Part shown: positions 51,001-63,912 of the stretch, piece after piece
How the letters are laid out: the number at the start of each line of letters is the position of its first letter
Position numbering within the stretch: position 1 is the first letter of the stretch
NCBI GenBank assembly: GCA_003956705.1
Contig: QZCP01000829.1
Span: forward strand, 62,001 to 126,000
DNA length: 64,000 bases
Source: Brevipalpus yothersi
Lineage: Eukaryota; Arthropoda; Arachnida; Trombidiformes; Tenuipalpidae
Direction: 5' to 3'
The notes under the pieces: generated by a model
The model's input: only the letters and a program-made list of their open reading frames with translations
Database searches by the model: none
What the model was told of the DNA's origin: nothing
Position numbers and translations under genes: made by a program

Positions 51001-54000
51001 AAAGAGGGAGAGGAAAAAATATCCAAGTAAACGACTGAAAAATAGCAAAACTTCATCATGCTTTACAACACACACCATGCCATATATACCATATATACAC
51101 CATGAATATCTAGCTGTAAGTGTTGAAGTTCGCTGCTATCATTTTATTCTTCTCCTCCTTCTTCTTTCACCTTCTTTCTCTCTTCCCAATACTTCCATCC
51201 ACATTCACTCATGACCTGGAAAAAACTTTAAGCACGAAAAGATGGTTCAAATATTCCGTGCAAAATGATGGAGAGAGAGAGCATATAACGGTACTAGTAA
51301 AAATCTTCTCCGAAGCTAAGCTGGGAAAAGAGGAAGAGAGGATGTTTCGAATGATGATGATTTGAAAATTGACATGAATTTCGGCCAATAGAACTTATCA
51401 CTTTTACTTTCCATCCCTTCTTCCTCTGTATCTCTTTGAAACCACAAAGTGAATTATCTTGAAAGTTTTGAGATGATTTTCAAGAGGTACTTTAGTTCCT
51501 CTACAATTTCTTCTCATACAAAAACCCAAGGCTTATGTGAATTCAGTATATCGCAGTTTCTTTTTCTCTCTTCTTTTCTATCTACCCTGTGTTGAAAGCA
51601 ACCTCCATGGAAGTGGGATGGCCATCAAATTCTTCACCTCCCATACAGAAGGCGAACGAACAATTATCGTTGAGTGAGTATTATATTCCAAATTCTAAGC
51701 ACATCTTCTTCAACCAAAATTCAGTTCGAACGATAGTAAGTGAGCAGAAGAGGGAAAATAAGAGATGGAGTATGTTATTTTTTGAGTTTATTTTGTTTCC
51801 AGTTCATCGTAGACATTGACTTTGAGTAGCTTTTTCAAAGATCAAGAAGACTGAAAGAAGAGGAGTTGAGAGAATTGTGAGCCCAATAGACAAGAAGAAG
51901 CTTTGAGATGGGGTATATATTTTTCACGGATTTTTTCAGGATTATCGAGTAATCACTTGGATAACCCATTTCCTCTTCTCTTCAAGAACGTCAATTTTGT
52001 GTCATCCTCTATATGAGTCCACATTAAATAATGTGTGTGTATGTGTTTCGGAGTCACATGAGAATATGCACTCTAAGTCGGCTGATAAATCTGAGCAAGG
52101 AATAATCAGAAAGAAGTCTATCATCAAGTTTATCCTCATCTCACTTTTTCTTTTCTCTTTCCTACTACATTCGCCTCCATTCTCTCATACAATTTTAGGC
52201 ATCATGACAACACAAGAGATAGATTCATCCACTATAAATAACTTTGGATGAATAGAAGATGTATTTCTTCGTCTCTCACTATTTCCAAGCCAATACTACT
52301 CATATACACACATACACACATTTACACATCACATTGCTACATGGTATATTATGATAATAAGGGAGACAAGATTCGGATTCCGAAGGAATAAAAGGGAAAT
52401 ATTCGATTTGCTTTGCGAATATATTGACACCAATTCAAATGTTATCTATCATCTTGAACATCTATTCTGACAGCATGGGTGCTTTGGCCCCTCAATCTCT
52501 CTCTCTCTCTCGCCACCCTCCTCATCCCCAATTCTCAATCATATCATGTGTGTTTATATATATTTTCTCACAGAATCGAATTGATCAAATAGATATTGAC
52601 AAGAATAAAGTTTCCACTTTTATCATACAGTTTCTCTTTCGTTTCTCTCTCTCTCTCTCTCTCTCTTCATCATTTTTCCTCTCCTCTCATCCAACTCATT
52701 CCTGTGAATGGCTTTGATTCAAACATGACTGCCAGATTGCGTGATACCATCAGATCAACAATATTATTCGATTACATGTGTGTGTGAGAGAGAAGGAAAA
52801 TCAAGAGCAAAGATTTGGCCAAAAAGAAGAAGAAGAAGAAGAAGACAAATAAGTGAGAGTAAATCGAGTTCCAAGAGAGCAACAGATTTAGATAATGGTC
52901 AGGCTGGAAAAAGCTTCATGGGCAAGTGGTGTATGAGAAATTATTGATATTTTATCTTTCTCGATTCACATTACACATACAGACATTGGGCTAACAGTGG
53001 AACATTGCCGGCAACAGAGAAAGAGAGAGAGAGGAAGCTCGTTTTCAATATCATTCACTTGTCTCTTCCGGTATTAATATGCACTGAGTGGCAGTGTAAT
53101 CAGGGGATTGATCTGCTCATTAATTAGTCATGAACTCATGTGAAACATGGTGACTTGATGGCCAATTTATATGCCGCTATGTACATGCATGAAGGTTTTT
53201 CGTTCTTTCCTCCATATCATGAGAGGAGAGTACAGTATATGCCTATGGAAAATGATTGATAAGGTGACTAGTAGTAGTAGCATCGTGATTAAAAGAGTTC
53301 AATCTGGTCACTGAAAGTTCAAGTGGCATTAGAATCAGATTTGTGAGCATATATGAGCCATTTTCACTCAAATTTTTTTCCCTCCAACTAAGACTGATCA
53401 CACGTCATCATCAATATAAAGCTTCAAGATAAGTTAATTTTTCCATCAATCAATCTATGTGTGTGCGTGTTCCATGCAAACTTCCTTAGATTCTTGCATG
53501 TCAGAATTTTGGGAGAGCTTAAACTTTGCAAGTTAAGGCGAAAAAAATTTTCTTAACTCTTACCTGAACCGATTGTTTTCGCTTGAATCACTTGACTTGG
53601 ATCACCTTTACCCAAATTATTATATGCATTCACATAAAATTGATATGCTGTACCACAGTCAAGACTATCCATTCGAATTGAGCTCAAATGTCCAGCAACT
53701 TGGCGCTCAAGCCAATCGGATCGATAACTTTTATAATGAATATTGTATCCATTGATAAGTAAATCATCCTTATCGTATAGTGTCTCATCGAAAGACCATT
53801 TGAGTGTTATATGGCTGAATCCAATATCACCAACCACCAGGCTTGGTGCTGGTGGTGGATCATTGGCCAATGTTTCACCGATCACTTCTTCACACTGTGG
53901 TCCTGGTCCTTTGCCATTGAAAGCTTGAACAATTATTCCATACTTAGTGGATCTCTGGAGATCATCTATCTTAACTTCCCAAATGTTCGAGCTTATCGAT

Positions 54001-54783
54001 GATGTACCCGATAAAGTATTGGATGCTGTATTGGCTGGATGATGAACACTATCCTCTATCGGAGCAATGTTTGGAATTCGAGTTGGAGAAGAAGAGGAAC
54101 TCGATGTGGACAACAACGATGATTTGATGGATGCTGTGATTGTCTTGAATATGTATGAATCATCTGAACCATGTTTACGATAGCCAAGGTAATAACCTTT
54201 TATCATTCCAAATTGTCCCACAGGATCCACTGGTTTCCATGTTACTTGGAGGCTACGTGAAGTCAGTGGATACACTTTAACGTCCATCGGTGGAAGTGAT
54301 GGAGCTGATGATGGGTTGAGAAAAAGAAAGAAGAAAGAAGAAAGAGAAGAAAAATCGTGTAAGCTTGGATGCTGAGAAAATATATGTCTACTGAAAGGAG
54401 AAAGATGATGACAGTTTGGACACAAACTATCGTATTTTGCCTCTGGGAATGAGAGAAAGATGTCAGTTGAATTCATGCATGTCTAGAAGGCAAAATAGGT
54501 AACAACATATATATATATATATAAAACAGGCATCTATGAATGTCCTCTTTCCTCTCCACGGATACCTTGGATGGATAAAAGGAGAATGTGGAAAATGAAT
54601 GTGTGTGTATATAAGATGAATATTCAAGTCAAGGTAATATGTGTATTTACAGTGTGATGTGGTAAGGATGCTGGAAAGAAAAAAGATTCACTTAACGGAT
54701 GAAGAAGATGATGTGGAAGTAGTAGTAGTAGTAGTAGTAGAAAAAGAAAAAGCAACATGTTTTCTATCTGTCATACATTTGAG

Positions 54784-54823
<40 letters not shown>

Positions 54824-56047
54824 ATCTTTCTCCTTTACCCATGGTATACACACTTTTTGGATATGAGATATATTATTACATGACATTTTCAATACTCCAG
54901 TGGCTATCATGGAGCTAGTTTTGTTCTGCTTCTCTGACTCTTTGCTTTTTTTTCTAATGGATTCTCATTAATCAGACAAAATAGCGTCCGGTCAACTTCA
55001 GCGCCTTTATATCTCCAAGCTTTTTTGATGGTCAAGAGAAAAAGTTACATATACCAGATGGAATTTTTTTTCTTCGTTTCTCATCCAAGATTTCTACAGA
55101 TTCCATAGAAGACTTGAAAAATGAGGGTGAATATATATAATTTGCTTCCTGTCATCAACTGTTTATGCAAATAATCTTCTACTTCTTTCTTTCCTACTGA
55201 AGATAGGTGTATTTTGAGCATCTCAGATATTCCTGATTCCGACAACAAAATCATCCTCTGTTAGGGCTAGATTTTTTTTCATCAAATTTTTCATTCCTCA
55301 ATCCATTTCAGTTTCATCCTCAAGCTCTAGTGGAAAATAAAAGAGGCTCACATGTCATCATGGAAAATATTCCCTCTGAAAAAGAGAGCAAGAAAACTCT
55401 TCGATCATCTCAACTTTCACCAGATAACAGTAAAGTCAAATCGAGAGGGAAAGAAAATATTTTGATGGGATATTTAACTATCTTCTTTAGGGTTGAACAT
55501 TTTTCAAAAACAGAAATCCTTTCCAAACAGAATGCTGATATAATCTGTGGAAAGAAGAAAAAATTTCAAGCTCCAAAAAAGATTCCGCTTGCTTTCTCTT
55601 TCTTTTTCTCTTCCATACACATTTAGCATGTTTGTTCACGTATTTTTATGGGTCATGTGAATGGCTATAAGTGAAATCTCGACACACAAAACACATAGGG
55701 AATACATAGTGAACGATATCGTAGAGTCTATGGTTTCACCACAATTTTTATTCCCTTTGAGCTGTTCAATAAGTATGGCAAGCAAAATAGAAATCGTGCA
55801 ACTGATGATGATAATGATGACTGGTACTGTATGGTAGTGGTAGTGGTAGTGATAGCATAAATGGACTTGAAAGTGAGCTTGCAAGTAAAGTCATAAGAAA
55901 AAACTGATAGAAAAGAAAAGATTATAAGACAATCTAAATTGATAGTTTTTCTTCAGCACAGATATCAATATAAGAACATCCATCAGAACCTCCATTCAAA
56001 AGCAAATAACATCTTCCACTTGGATTGCAATGAAAGTTTCTTTTTTT

Positions 56048-56084
<37 letters not shown>

Positions 56085-56625
56085 CCAAATGATGATTAGA
56101 GTGATAATAATCGATATCCATCTTTTTCTCTTTCTCGATTGTCATCCAATATAATACAGAGAGAAAGAGAGAAAATTCTGTATCCACAAAAGACATTTCA
56201 ACGTGTATATTTATGTTTGTCTATAATCCTCTTGTCTATCTGCACTTGAAGCTTTATTTCTCTTTCACACACATTGGATACAAATGATGAACTGAGTAAG
56301 TGTATCTTAGAAATCGATCTACTTTCCACTTATTATTTCTCATTTTAGATCCAATATGGTACACAAAGAGAGAGAGAGAGAGAGAGAGACCAGACATGAA
56401 ATTCTAGTAACTCGAGGAATGTAATTCAAAGTTGAGTGTATATATACACTTTTCTCAGTAGAATGAAAGTTTGCCTTCAATATAAACACCCTAAAAGACG
56501 ATTATTGCCATCAAGAAAAAGTATCCAGAATACAAATGAGAAAGAAATTGGTTCATTGTTTTTGTTTACTGAGAATGAGAAATTGACATTATGTCTTCTG
56601 TCTATTCGTTCATTTTCTTGCCACA

Positions 56626-56676
<51 letters not shown>

Positions 56677-59054
56677 ACTCTTTTCTATCCATACATCTTC
56701 CATCTTACTGTAGCTGTATATATACTTGAATGAAAGAATCGCTGTCGTACAATTGCTGAATTTGCTGGAATACATTGGACAAGTGACACACACAAGTGGA
56801 AACGAGGTGGCAATGAGTGAACAATCAGCTAGTATATTGAGTGTAATAAACCGATAGATTGACTAGTTAATTAATCACCAGCCTGAATAATACACTTCTT
56901 TACGTATAGACTATCCATAGAGCAGTCGATGATGTGATGCCTCGTGATAGTTGCAATTGACATGAGGCTGAAAAGAAACTTGGGCAACCTTTCAACTGAT
57001 CGGGAGGAATGCTGTTCAGATCGAAAGTATCCAACAGTTTCACTCTTCTAGTATGTATCACAGACTCTTGTTCACTTTTGTCATCACTTTACCATGTCCT
57101 TTTAGCTAGAACTATACCACATATTCAGACACTATGAATCAAGAGAAAGAAAGAGAAAGAGAGAGGGAAAGCTTTTCGCTTCGACAGACAATAATATGGT
57201 CTGAGAGCCCAGCATTCTCTACACACTCTTGATCACTACTTCTGGTTTATTTCCTTTTTCCGAATGTTAGACTAAAACACCAGATAGTACCTGATAGAAT
57301 CAGATAAGAATCACTCTTGCCTACAGATTGTGTGAAGTTTTTAATTCTTCTGTGCCCTTTATCTCAATATTTTGCGATTGATAATGACATGCCACATTAT
57401 CTGCAGTGGAAAAAAATTCTTGAACACACATTTCCCTGATACTGAGCCCTGAGATAATCTTCGAAAACACATAAGGGAACCTCTCGACTGAGCCTCTAGA
57501 ACCGATTCTCCTTACGAGCTTCAAAGACAACTGCACACATCATTTATCGCCATTATCAAGCGACCTCAATGTTCAATGGACAGTATTGGAAGAACTGTGG
57601 GAATCGAATAAAGATCAACATTGGAGAATGAAGAAGAGAGAGAGAAAGAGAAGATTTCATTCCAAATATCGATCACCCTGATGATGCTTAATTAGAGAAC
57701 GAGCATAGCATTCAAATAGAATGGAGAAGGACAGTATCAGTGATAGTATGGAGAGAGAGAGGTTAATAAAATGAAGAAACTACTGACCACATAATGGCCC
57801 CCAAGGAGCCCTTACAGTGTTTAAGATGACCAGATAGTATGGGAAGCTTACCTTCTTCATCAGTGGTGAATTGCATCATTTCAGAGTAATCCGAGAAACC
57901 GATACTATTTTGAGCTCTCATTCTCAGCTGATAGCTTGTGATTGGTTGAAGATTACGTAATGTTAAAGTATTCAGTGAACCAGTCACAGTTTCGATTAGC
58001 TTTTCTTTTGAATTCCAATCATGGTGGGCAAGTTTACATTCAACTTGATATGAAAGTATCATTGAATTGCCTGAATACGGTATGGTCCAACTGATAACAG
58101 CAGAACGGCTTTCAACATTGGTTATCATGATATGATCGATCTTGTCAGGAGATTCTGGTGAAAAATTAATCATACTGATTAGATAAGTGATCATAATTTG
58201 ATAATTTGAGAGAGTAACAGCACAAACATGCACACACACACACACAGAGCTGAAATCTGATATCATATTAATAAGATAACATTTGATGAGCTTCAATTTG
58301 CTTGAACAACATGGATGTATTAGTAGATTGAGATCAGCCTTTTCCAGTATGTTACTTATTGTTCCCAAAAATTTTGGAAACACTTGAGAGTTGATTATTT
58401 TTCTGAGGTGAAAGTTCAGAATAAGTTTATTGAGTATCTTGAGGTGTAATAAAAATACAGAAGATGGACTGAATATTCAATCTATGGCAAACTCTTGAGC
58501 ATGATGAGGAATAAAAAGATTGAAAGACTAGGTCTACAAGCTGAAGATCTTGGTTTCCGAGTTTAATTAGATCTTGGATGCAGCAAGAGTGAGAAGAAGA
58601 GAAAAAGAAGAGAGAATGAATGGTTTAGTGTAAGAATATGCTTGAATGAAGTCATATTTTCTTCTCGAGAAAGTGATGAAGATAGAGGATGTGTGATGAG
58701 CTGAAGTGGATAAAATCAGATTTTAAAAACAAGTGAAGAGAAAGAGAGAAAGAGAGAGACGAAAGAACTCTGCTGTCAAAAGTCAAAGATATAAGGTGGA
58801 AAAATTTGTAACATGATATGAAAAAGAGAATTATTTTATTGGTATGATCTTGAGATGGAAAAAATAGAGATGGAAACTTGAAAAATGATCTCGAAAATGT
58901 CAAAATTTTGAAGAATGAATGAATAAGTTTACTCAAAGTATCAATAACATTTGAAAAGGCTGGAAGAGAGGGAATATTAAATCTGCTAGACAAATGATAT
59001 TTCCCTCTCTTTACATGATTGTTTCCTACATGAAGCTTCAAAAAGAGGCATCGT

Positions 59055-59088
<34 letters not shown>

Positions 59089-61009
59089 TAAAATAGGAGA
59101 ATAAAGTATTTGATTTCCGAACCGGAATCGGAAGCCAAAATGATTGCACTTCTGGGGGAGTCTGAGTTGAAGAGCAAGATATGAAAAAGACATCAAATAG
59201 GTGAATATATATATGCTTTTTGAAGTATAGACATAAATCATGGAGAAAGTTTTCATCTATTCAAAGTGTAAAATTTTTGAAAGAAAATAATACAGGTCTA
59301 TCCTCCGATCATCTGAATGTTCTTCAATGGTTTTCTTTTAAACATGGAATCATCACTTAAGGAAGTTGAGAAGATCTAGCTAAATAAATTAGCAAACTAT
59401 CAAGATTCTGTTGAAAAGAAATCTTCTCTCAGTGCATTCCATGTACACGAGATAGACAGAGCAAAAAACGACTATATGGCTCACACTAATGATATGCTAG
59501 GAATTGACAAAAAAGGGAAAAAAGAGAGAAAAGCTTTGACAAGCATAACACATTCCAAAGAATCTCGGAAGTGAAAACACTCGTTTCACGAGCATCACAT
59601 AATCATCACTAAGGTAATATGAATTCCTGCTAAATTGGATCGGATGAGTTTTGTTAATGCAGCATAACATTTTGAACAAGAGGCAAATAAGCAGAACAAA
59701 TTTTTCTATCCTATCTTTCTTTTTACCCTTCTTTCTCATCTCCTAGTAATTCCACCAGATTAGCTAACAAGATAACTTGAAGCAAAAGGTATACCTTCCA
59801 ATCAACGTTTTGTGGGCCGTTAATCAAGAATGGAAGAAATAAAGACTTTCACATCCTCTCTCGAAAAATCCTCTGAGAGCTGAACACTATGGCCAGTAAC
59901 AAAGAGTTAAGACAAAATTATGTGTGTGTGTTCACTATCCAAGATGTGTATGAATGGTGGAAACCTCAAATCGGATCAGATCGACTAAGTCAGCGTCGAT
60001 AATCCGATCAGAATAATAAAAGGAAAAAGTGAGCCTGTCAAGAAGAACATGATAAAAGACAGTGGATATGAGTGGGCTCAAAATGTGCATCCAATAAACA
60101 CATTCAGAATGCTATTTTGTAAGACAGAATAAAAGAGAGTGAGAGAGAGAGAGAATAAAAGGTAAGATTTGGACTATGTCATAACATGGATAGTCGAATA
60201 GAAGGAAGATGAAGATGGCAGAAAGAGAGTGGACAATGGCTCTATGTGTTAGGATGTATGTGTGTGTGTGTGTAGAATTGAGAGGAGATAAATGAGAATC
60301 ATTCTCATCCTGCAAGCCAATGAGTATCATAAGACAAACTTGGACATCATCAGAATCACTTGATGACATCGTTCGCTGTTCAGTCTATGTCCTATCTATC
60401 TTTTTCTTTCTATTCACTCAGCTATGCTCAATTATTATCACTTGTCATACTAGGCAATGGGTTGGCATGGAAGGTTGAAAGGAGAAGATATTGGACATAG
60501 CTGAATTGAATCAAATGATCTCATCATAATATATGACATGATCACATATACTGGAAGTAGGTAGTATTAATTAGTAAAAAAAGTAAATAAATAAAGATCT
60601 TTTGGATAGATCTTTCTGTTTTATGTGTGTTGAAACCTATATGAAACCCTCAATCAGTTACATTCTGCTAGCTCAAAGATTGTAAGAATACCAAACAATC
60701 AAGTTTCCTCACCTTGCAATATCACTTGAGTGCTATACTCGTCTTTACCATATGCGTTGATGGCAACACAAGTGAACAATACGGAGTCTTGACGATCAGC
60801 TGAGCGAATCTGGAGAATATGTTCTAATGTGGATTCTTTTTCGTTTACCAATAGATTGTATCGAGCATCTTTACGTGGATCGAAAGCAATTCGATCTCGA
60901 TTCCATGTTATTGTTAGTGGACGCTCACCACCAGCTTCACATCTCAATTCTAGAGGATCGCCTTTTTTGATCGTTTTACTAGTGAAAGAATGTTCAAAGA
61001 ATGCAGGAA
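45729..61009 (-). CDS. Dscam-like Ig/FNIII transmembrane adhesion receptor, 5' partial
   Basis: Cell-surface homophilic recognition protein of the Dscam family. Minus-strand exons in order: 61009..60713 (Ig, I-set: LRCEAGG, ITWNRD, DSVLFTCVA), 58154..57852 (FNIII-1, ISWTIPYSGNS), 54304..53564 (FNIII-2 LQVTWKP and FNIII-3 ITLKWSF), 47260..46967 (last FNIII; GCPISHFEIQYKP, ATWYALSISAHTQAG, YIFATLTDTGG), 46297..45729 (transmembrane helix around CAVIVMIVILLIALLLI, HRRR stop-transfer, about 155-residue tail). All ectodomain junctions are phase 1; 733 residues to TGA. TGG-TVAP at the last junction matches the membrane-proximal FNIII of Dscam proteins. The tail is Gly/Ser-rich, then Pro/His-rich, ending DNEV. 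GAG|GTATGA at 45735 could instead be a donor. FNIII-4, Ig10 and FNIII-5 of classical Dscam are missing. The 5' exons are outside the window or unrecognised. Confidence 0.87.
46968..47260 (-). other. Membrane-proximal FNIII exon of the Dscam-like gene
   Basis: A single 98-residue FNIII domain equivalent to the last FNIII of classical Dscam by its GCPI, TWY and FATLT blocks. It follows FNIII-3 directly in phase. Confidence 0.75.
47608..47649. repeat. (GA)n microsatellite, 42 bp
   Basis: Pure GA run in the Dscam-like 6.3-kb intron. Confidence 0.94.
48027..48080. repeat. (CT)n microsatellite, 54 bp
   Basis: Pure CT run in the Dscam-like 6.3-kb intron, followed by TACAG on the + strand. Confidence 0.95.
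53986..54135 (-). other. Ser/Thr-rich insertion within FNIII-2 of the Dscam-like protein
   Basis: About 48 residues (from SIKSSLLSTSSSSSSPTRIP to TSSISSN) interrupt the domain between the strands ending FKTITA and starting WEVKIDDL. It is open in frame and lacks splice sites that would restore FNIII length neatly, so it appears to be translated. An exonised intron is possible. Confidence 0.6.
54305..57851 (-). other. 3.5-kb intron of the Dscam-like gene
   Basis: Contains a (GTA)n run near 54716-54740, CT tracts at 54789-54821, 56050-56082 and 56629-56672, and no supported coding sequence. The frame at 55330-55626 (+) lacks any recognisable family signal. Confidence 0.65.
56629..56672. repeat. 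(CT)n microsatellite, 44 bp
   Basis: Pure CT run in the Dscam-like intron. Confidence 0.94.
58155..60712 (-). other. 2.6-kb intron of the Dscam-like gene
   Basis: Separates the Ig exon from FNIII-1. It holds a GA tract at 59056-59085 and low-complexity open frames only. Confidence 0.65.
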
Positions 61010-61456
61010 CTATGGAAAAGTGGGAAAAAGAATGAGAAAAGAGAGAAAAAATTTTATGAAATAATGATTGAATATGAAATAGATATTTTATAGAAGTTAT
61101 GTCATGAATGGGCATTGGGAATAATAATGGAAATCGAATGGATATTTATCTAAAAACACAAAGTTAATCGACCGGGAAACCCTAAATGATTTGATAACTT
61201 CCAATTGATTGCTCCAAAATAGGGTCATGACTTGGACATGAATCGTTTGGGAATACATATATTCGAGTTTGACCAATTAGGAAAGCTGTCCAAAACATAA
61301 CTCTTCTCGACTGGATCGATTGGAATCATTTTTTCAATCTTACACCCAAGACAGCTTGTACGACCATAACTTCCTTAATACTCATACTGAACTTGTATGA
61401 AAAATCCATCCTCATGGCTTCATGTATTGATCAGATTTTTGATTACTCTTTGAGTA

Positions 61457-61489
<33 letters not shown>

Positions 61490-63912
61490 CTTCAAAAATT
61501 CTTACACTGATCTTGTATGCTTCGATGTATCAATAACTGAGGAAATCAATCACTGAAGCACAAGAATTCAATGTATGTCAGCATAAAGAAGGGAGAGTGA
61601 AGGGCTGGAAACAAATTCTATCTTCTTCCATCATTATATTGTTATTGTTAAGGAAATATCAAGCAGTTAGTTGTCAGAAAGATGAGCACAAAATGAGAAA
61701 GAAGTGGAAGGAGGAGGAAGAAAAAGATGGAGTGAGAATAATTTCACATAGTTTTTATGCATATATTTATATATATACATACACATCCAGTCAAACAATG
61801 CTACTACCCACCATGTGGGACCTGAATTTTAATATAAAAATAACGCAATATATATTTCACCTTAATTAACTGGTGACAAAATAGAGGAAGAGAGAGAGAA
61901 AGATGGAGATAGATGGAAGGATGCTGCATAAGAAGCGGAAGAATGGAAGATATGAAGAAGAGCAGAAGAAGAATACCAAGTGTGAGTATGTGTATATATA
62001 TGTATAATATACTTAGGGGAAAGGTTCATGCATCCGTCAACACCGAATGTGTAATGTGTATATGAATCTGTATATATGTGTAGTTATTCAGTGGAAAGGC
62101 GCAAAAATGTTGAGTCAAGCGAGTATTTTCTTTCATTGAAGAACAGAAGCGAGTCAAGCTAAATCAATTTTAATAAATGATTTTGATAAAATAGACAAAG
62201 AGAGAAGATGCCATTCATACTGTTAGGGCGCCTATCCCTCCTACACCCTTCTTTTGCCACCCCCTCAGGAATAACAATCAATTGTCATATTCGCCAGATT
62301 TTTGCATCATCTTTTGCTTCCATTCTTCCTGTAATTAATCCATTTTGAATGAAAATTTTTCGCGGGCTCAATAAAAGAATGCATGTGTGTGTGAAGGGGA
62401 GAGAGATGGAGAAAGAGAATGCAAAAGAAAGGGAATTGGAATAGAATGATAAAGTCATTTGAGTATAACTTTCGCTATCAATTATTGTTTTCAAATTTGT
62501 TTTTGAAGTAAAACGGGTAGAGATGAACACAGAGAGAAAGAGAGGAAAAGAGAGAGAAACAAGATATACACTATGTTCTAATAAGAATCCAATTTTTCAT
62601 ACCCAAAGTACCTTGATTATTTTCACATTTTCGATTCCATGGTTCTAATAACTTATTTTATCTCTCTCTCTCTCTCTCATTCGCATACGCAAACTAATCC
62701 TCACACAATATTTTGATTAAGCATAGCATTGCAAAGCTGTTATAGTGAATTCTTCATGCAAATAGGGAATACAACTGTATGCTATACAAAGCCGGGAAAA
62801 TAGGAACACATTTCTTCTTCCAAGTGATGATTAGCTCTCTAGTATGTAATCTGAGTTCCCAATATATATATATATTCGAGAATATATATTGTTTTCTGAG
62901 TATATCGGGAAGTAAATACTAGAATACTAGAATGCTGAGGTCACCAGATCCACTTCGCTCGGCCAATAGTGGCCATTGATCATTATGTGTGTGAGTGTCC
63001 AGACCATCAATGAGCAAGCAAAATGATGATCATCCACGAACAAGACCATACATTAAGTCATGAACATGGAGTCATTCAATGATTGACACAAGCACACTTT
63101 GCTCAATTTACTCTGTTTTTCTTCTCTTCCTTTTTTCCTTTTCGATACTTCATCACTAGCAGCCAATCCCTTTCCACTTCCCATTGACGACACTTTTTGT
63201 CCCCACTTAATTTTCTCTCCTTTCTTTCATCAGCATACTATCAATTGGTGTCTATTCATCAGCTTTTCTCTTTCTTTCCTCATCATCAAGCGGTCATCGT
63301 TTGGACACTAATTCTGTGCGAATAATGCGATTAACATCCTCTCGCTCTGTCTCTTTTTTTCTTTCTCTCTTTCCCAAGGATCATCTTCTCGGATGATGGG
63401 TGAAAAAAACTATAGTGTAGATGGAAAATTATCAAAAGAATTGAATGCAAATGGAAAAAGAGGATAGTATCTGTGTATCGTGGTTTTTTCACTTGCCTCC
63501 AGGAATAAGGCACAATATTCAATGGCATTTTTTGCAATGAAAACCAATTTTTTGTTTGATCGAATCAAATTGTGATGTAAGAATTTGCTGAGTAAGATGG
63601 AAAACTAAGCTTTTATTTGTAAATGATTGCATATGAATTTATGTGGGCAAATTTTTGTTCATATTTTATGAAAATATTGCCCTGAGAGAAAGACTGATTG
63701 ATTTAGAAGCTATAAGATTGTGTTCTAGATCCAACCGGAGGCTAAATTAGGAGTAAAAAAGTAAAAAATTGATCATTTTCTATAGTTAAAATATGATTTA
63801 TGAAGAGAATCCAAGAAAAATTTCCTGAAGGGATTAAAATGAAAATATTTTGCTCGATCACGAAAGATGAAACAGAAAAAATTCAAAGTTACATTATACT
63901 CTATGCCTTCAG
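61010..63912. other. Right-hand region, no recognised gene
   Basis: Presumably an intron of the Dscam-like gene if its 5' exons lie further right. It contains a CT tract at 61461-61490 and several short GA runs. The frame at 63099-63311 (+) looks like a signal peptide but derives from pyrimidine-rich sequence. Confidence 0.45.

Larger units (their letters stand above)
47261..53563 (-). other. 6.3-kb intron of the Dscam-like gene
   Basis: No Ig or FNIII exon is visible on the minus strand, although such exons would appear as open frames of about 95-100 codons. It contains GA/CT tracts (47608-47649, 48027-48080, 52642-52667), a short AAG run near 52822 and chance open frames. Confidence 0.7.

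Noticed and set aside
54305..54476. N-terminal extension of the FNIII-2 ORF
   Set aside because: It is intron sequence: the acceptor ATCATCAG ending at 54305 (minus strand) restores the phase-1 junction and the normal FNIII start.
58652..59149. 165-codon minus-strand ORF in a Dscam-like intron
   Set aside because: Ser/Phe/Leu-rich low complexity; it cannot be spliced in phase as an Ig or FNIII domain.
63099..63311. ORF with a signal-peptide-like start
   Set aside because: The hydrophobic character comes from a pyrimidine-rich stretch; there is no further domain and no splice evidence.
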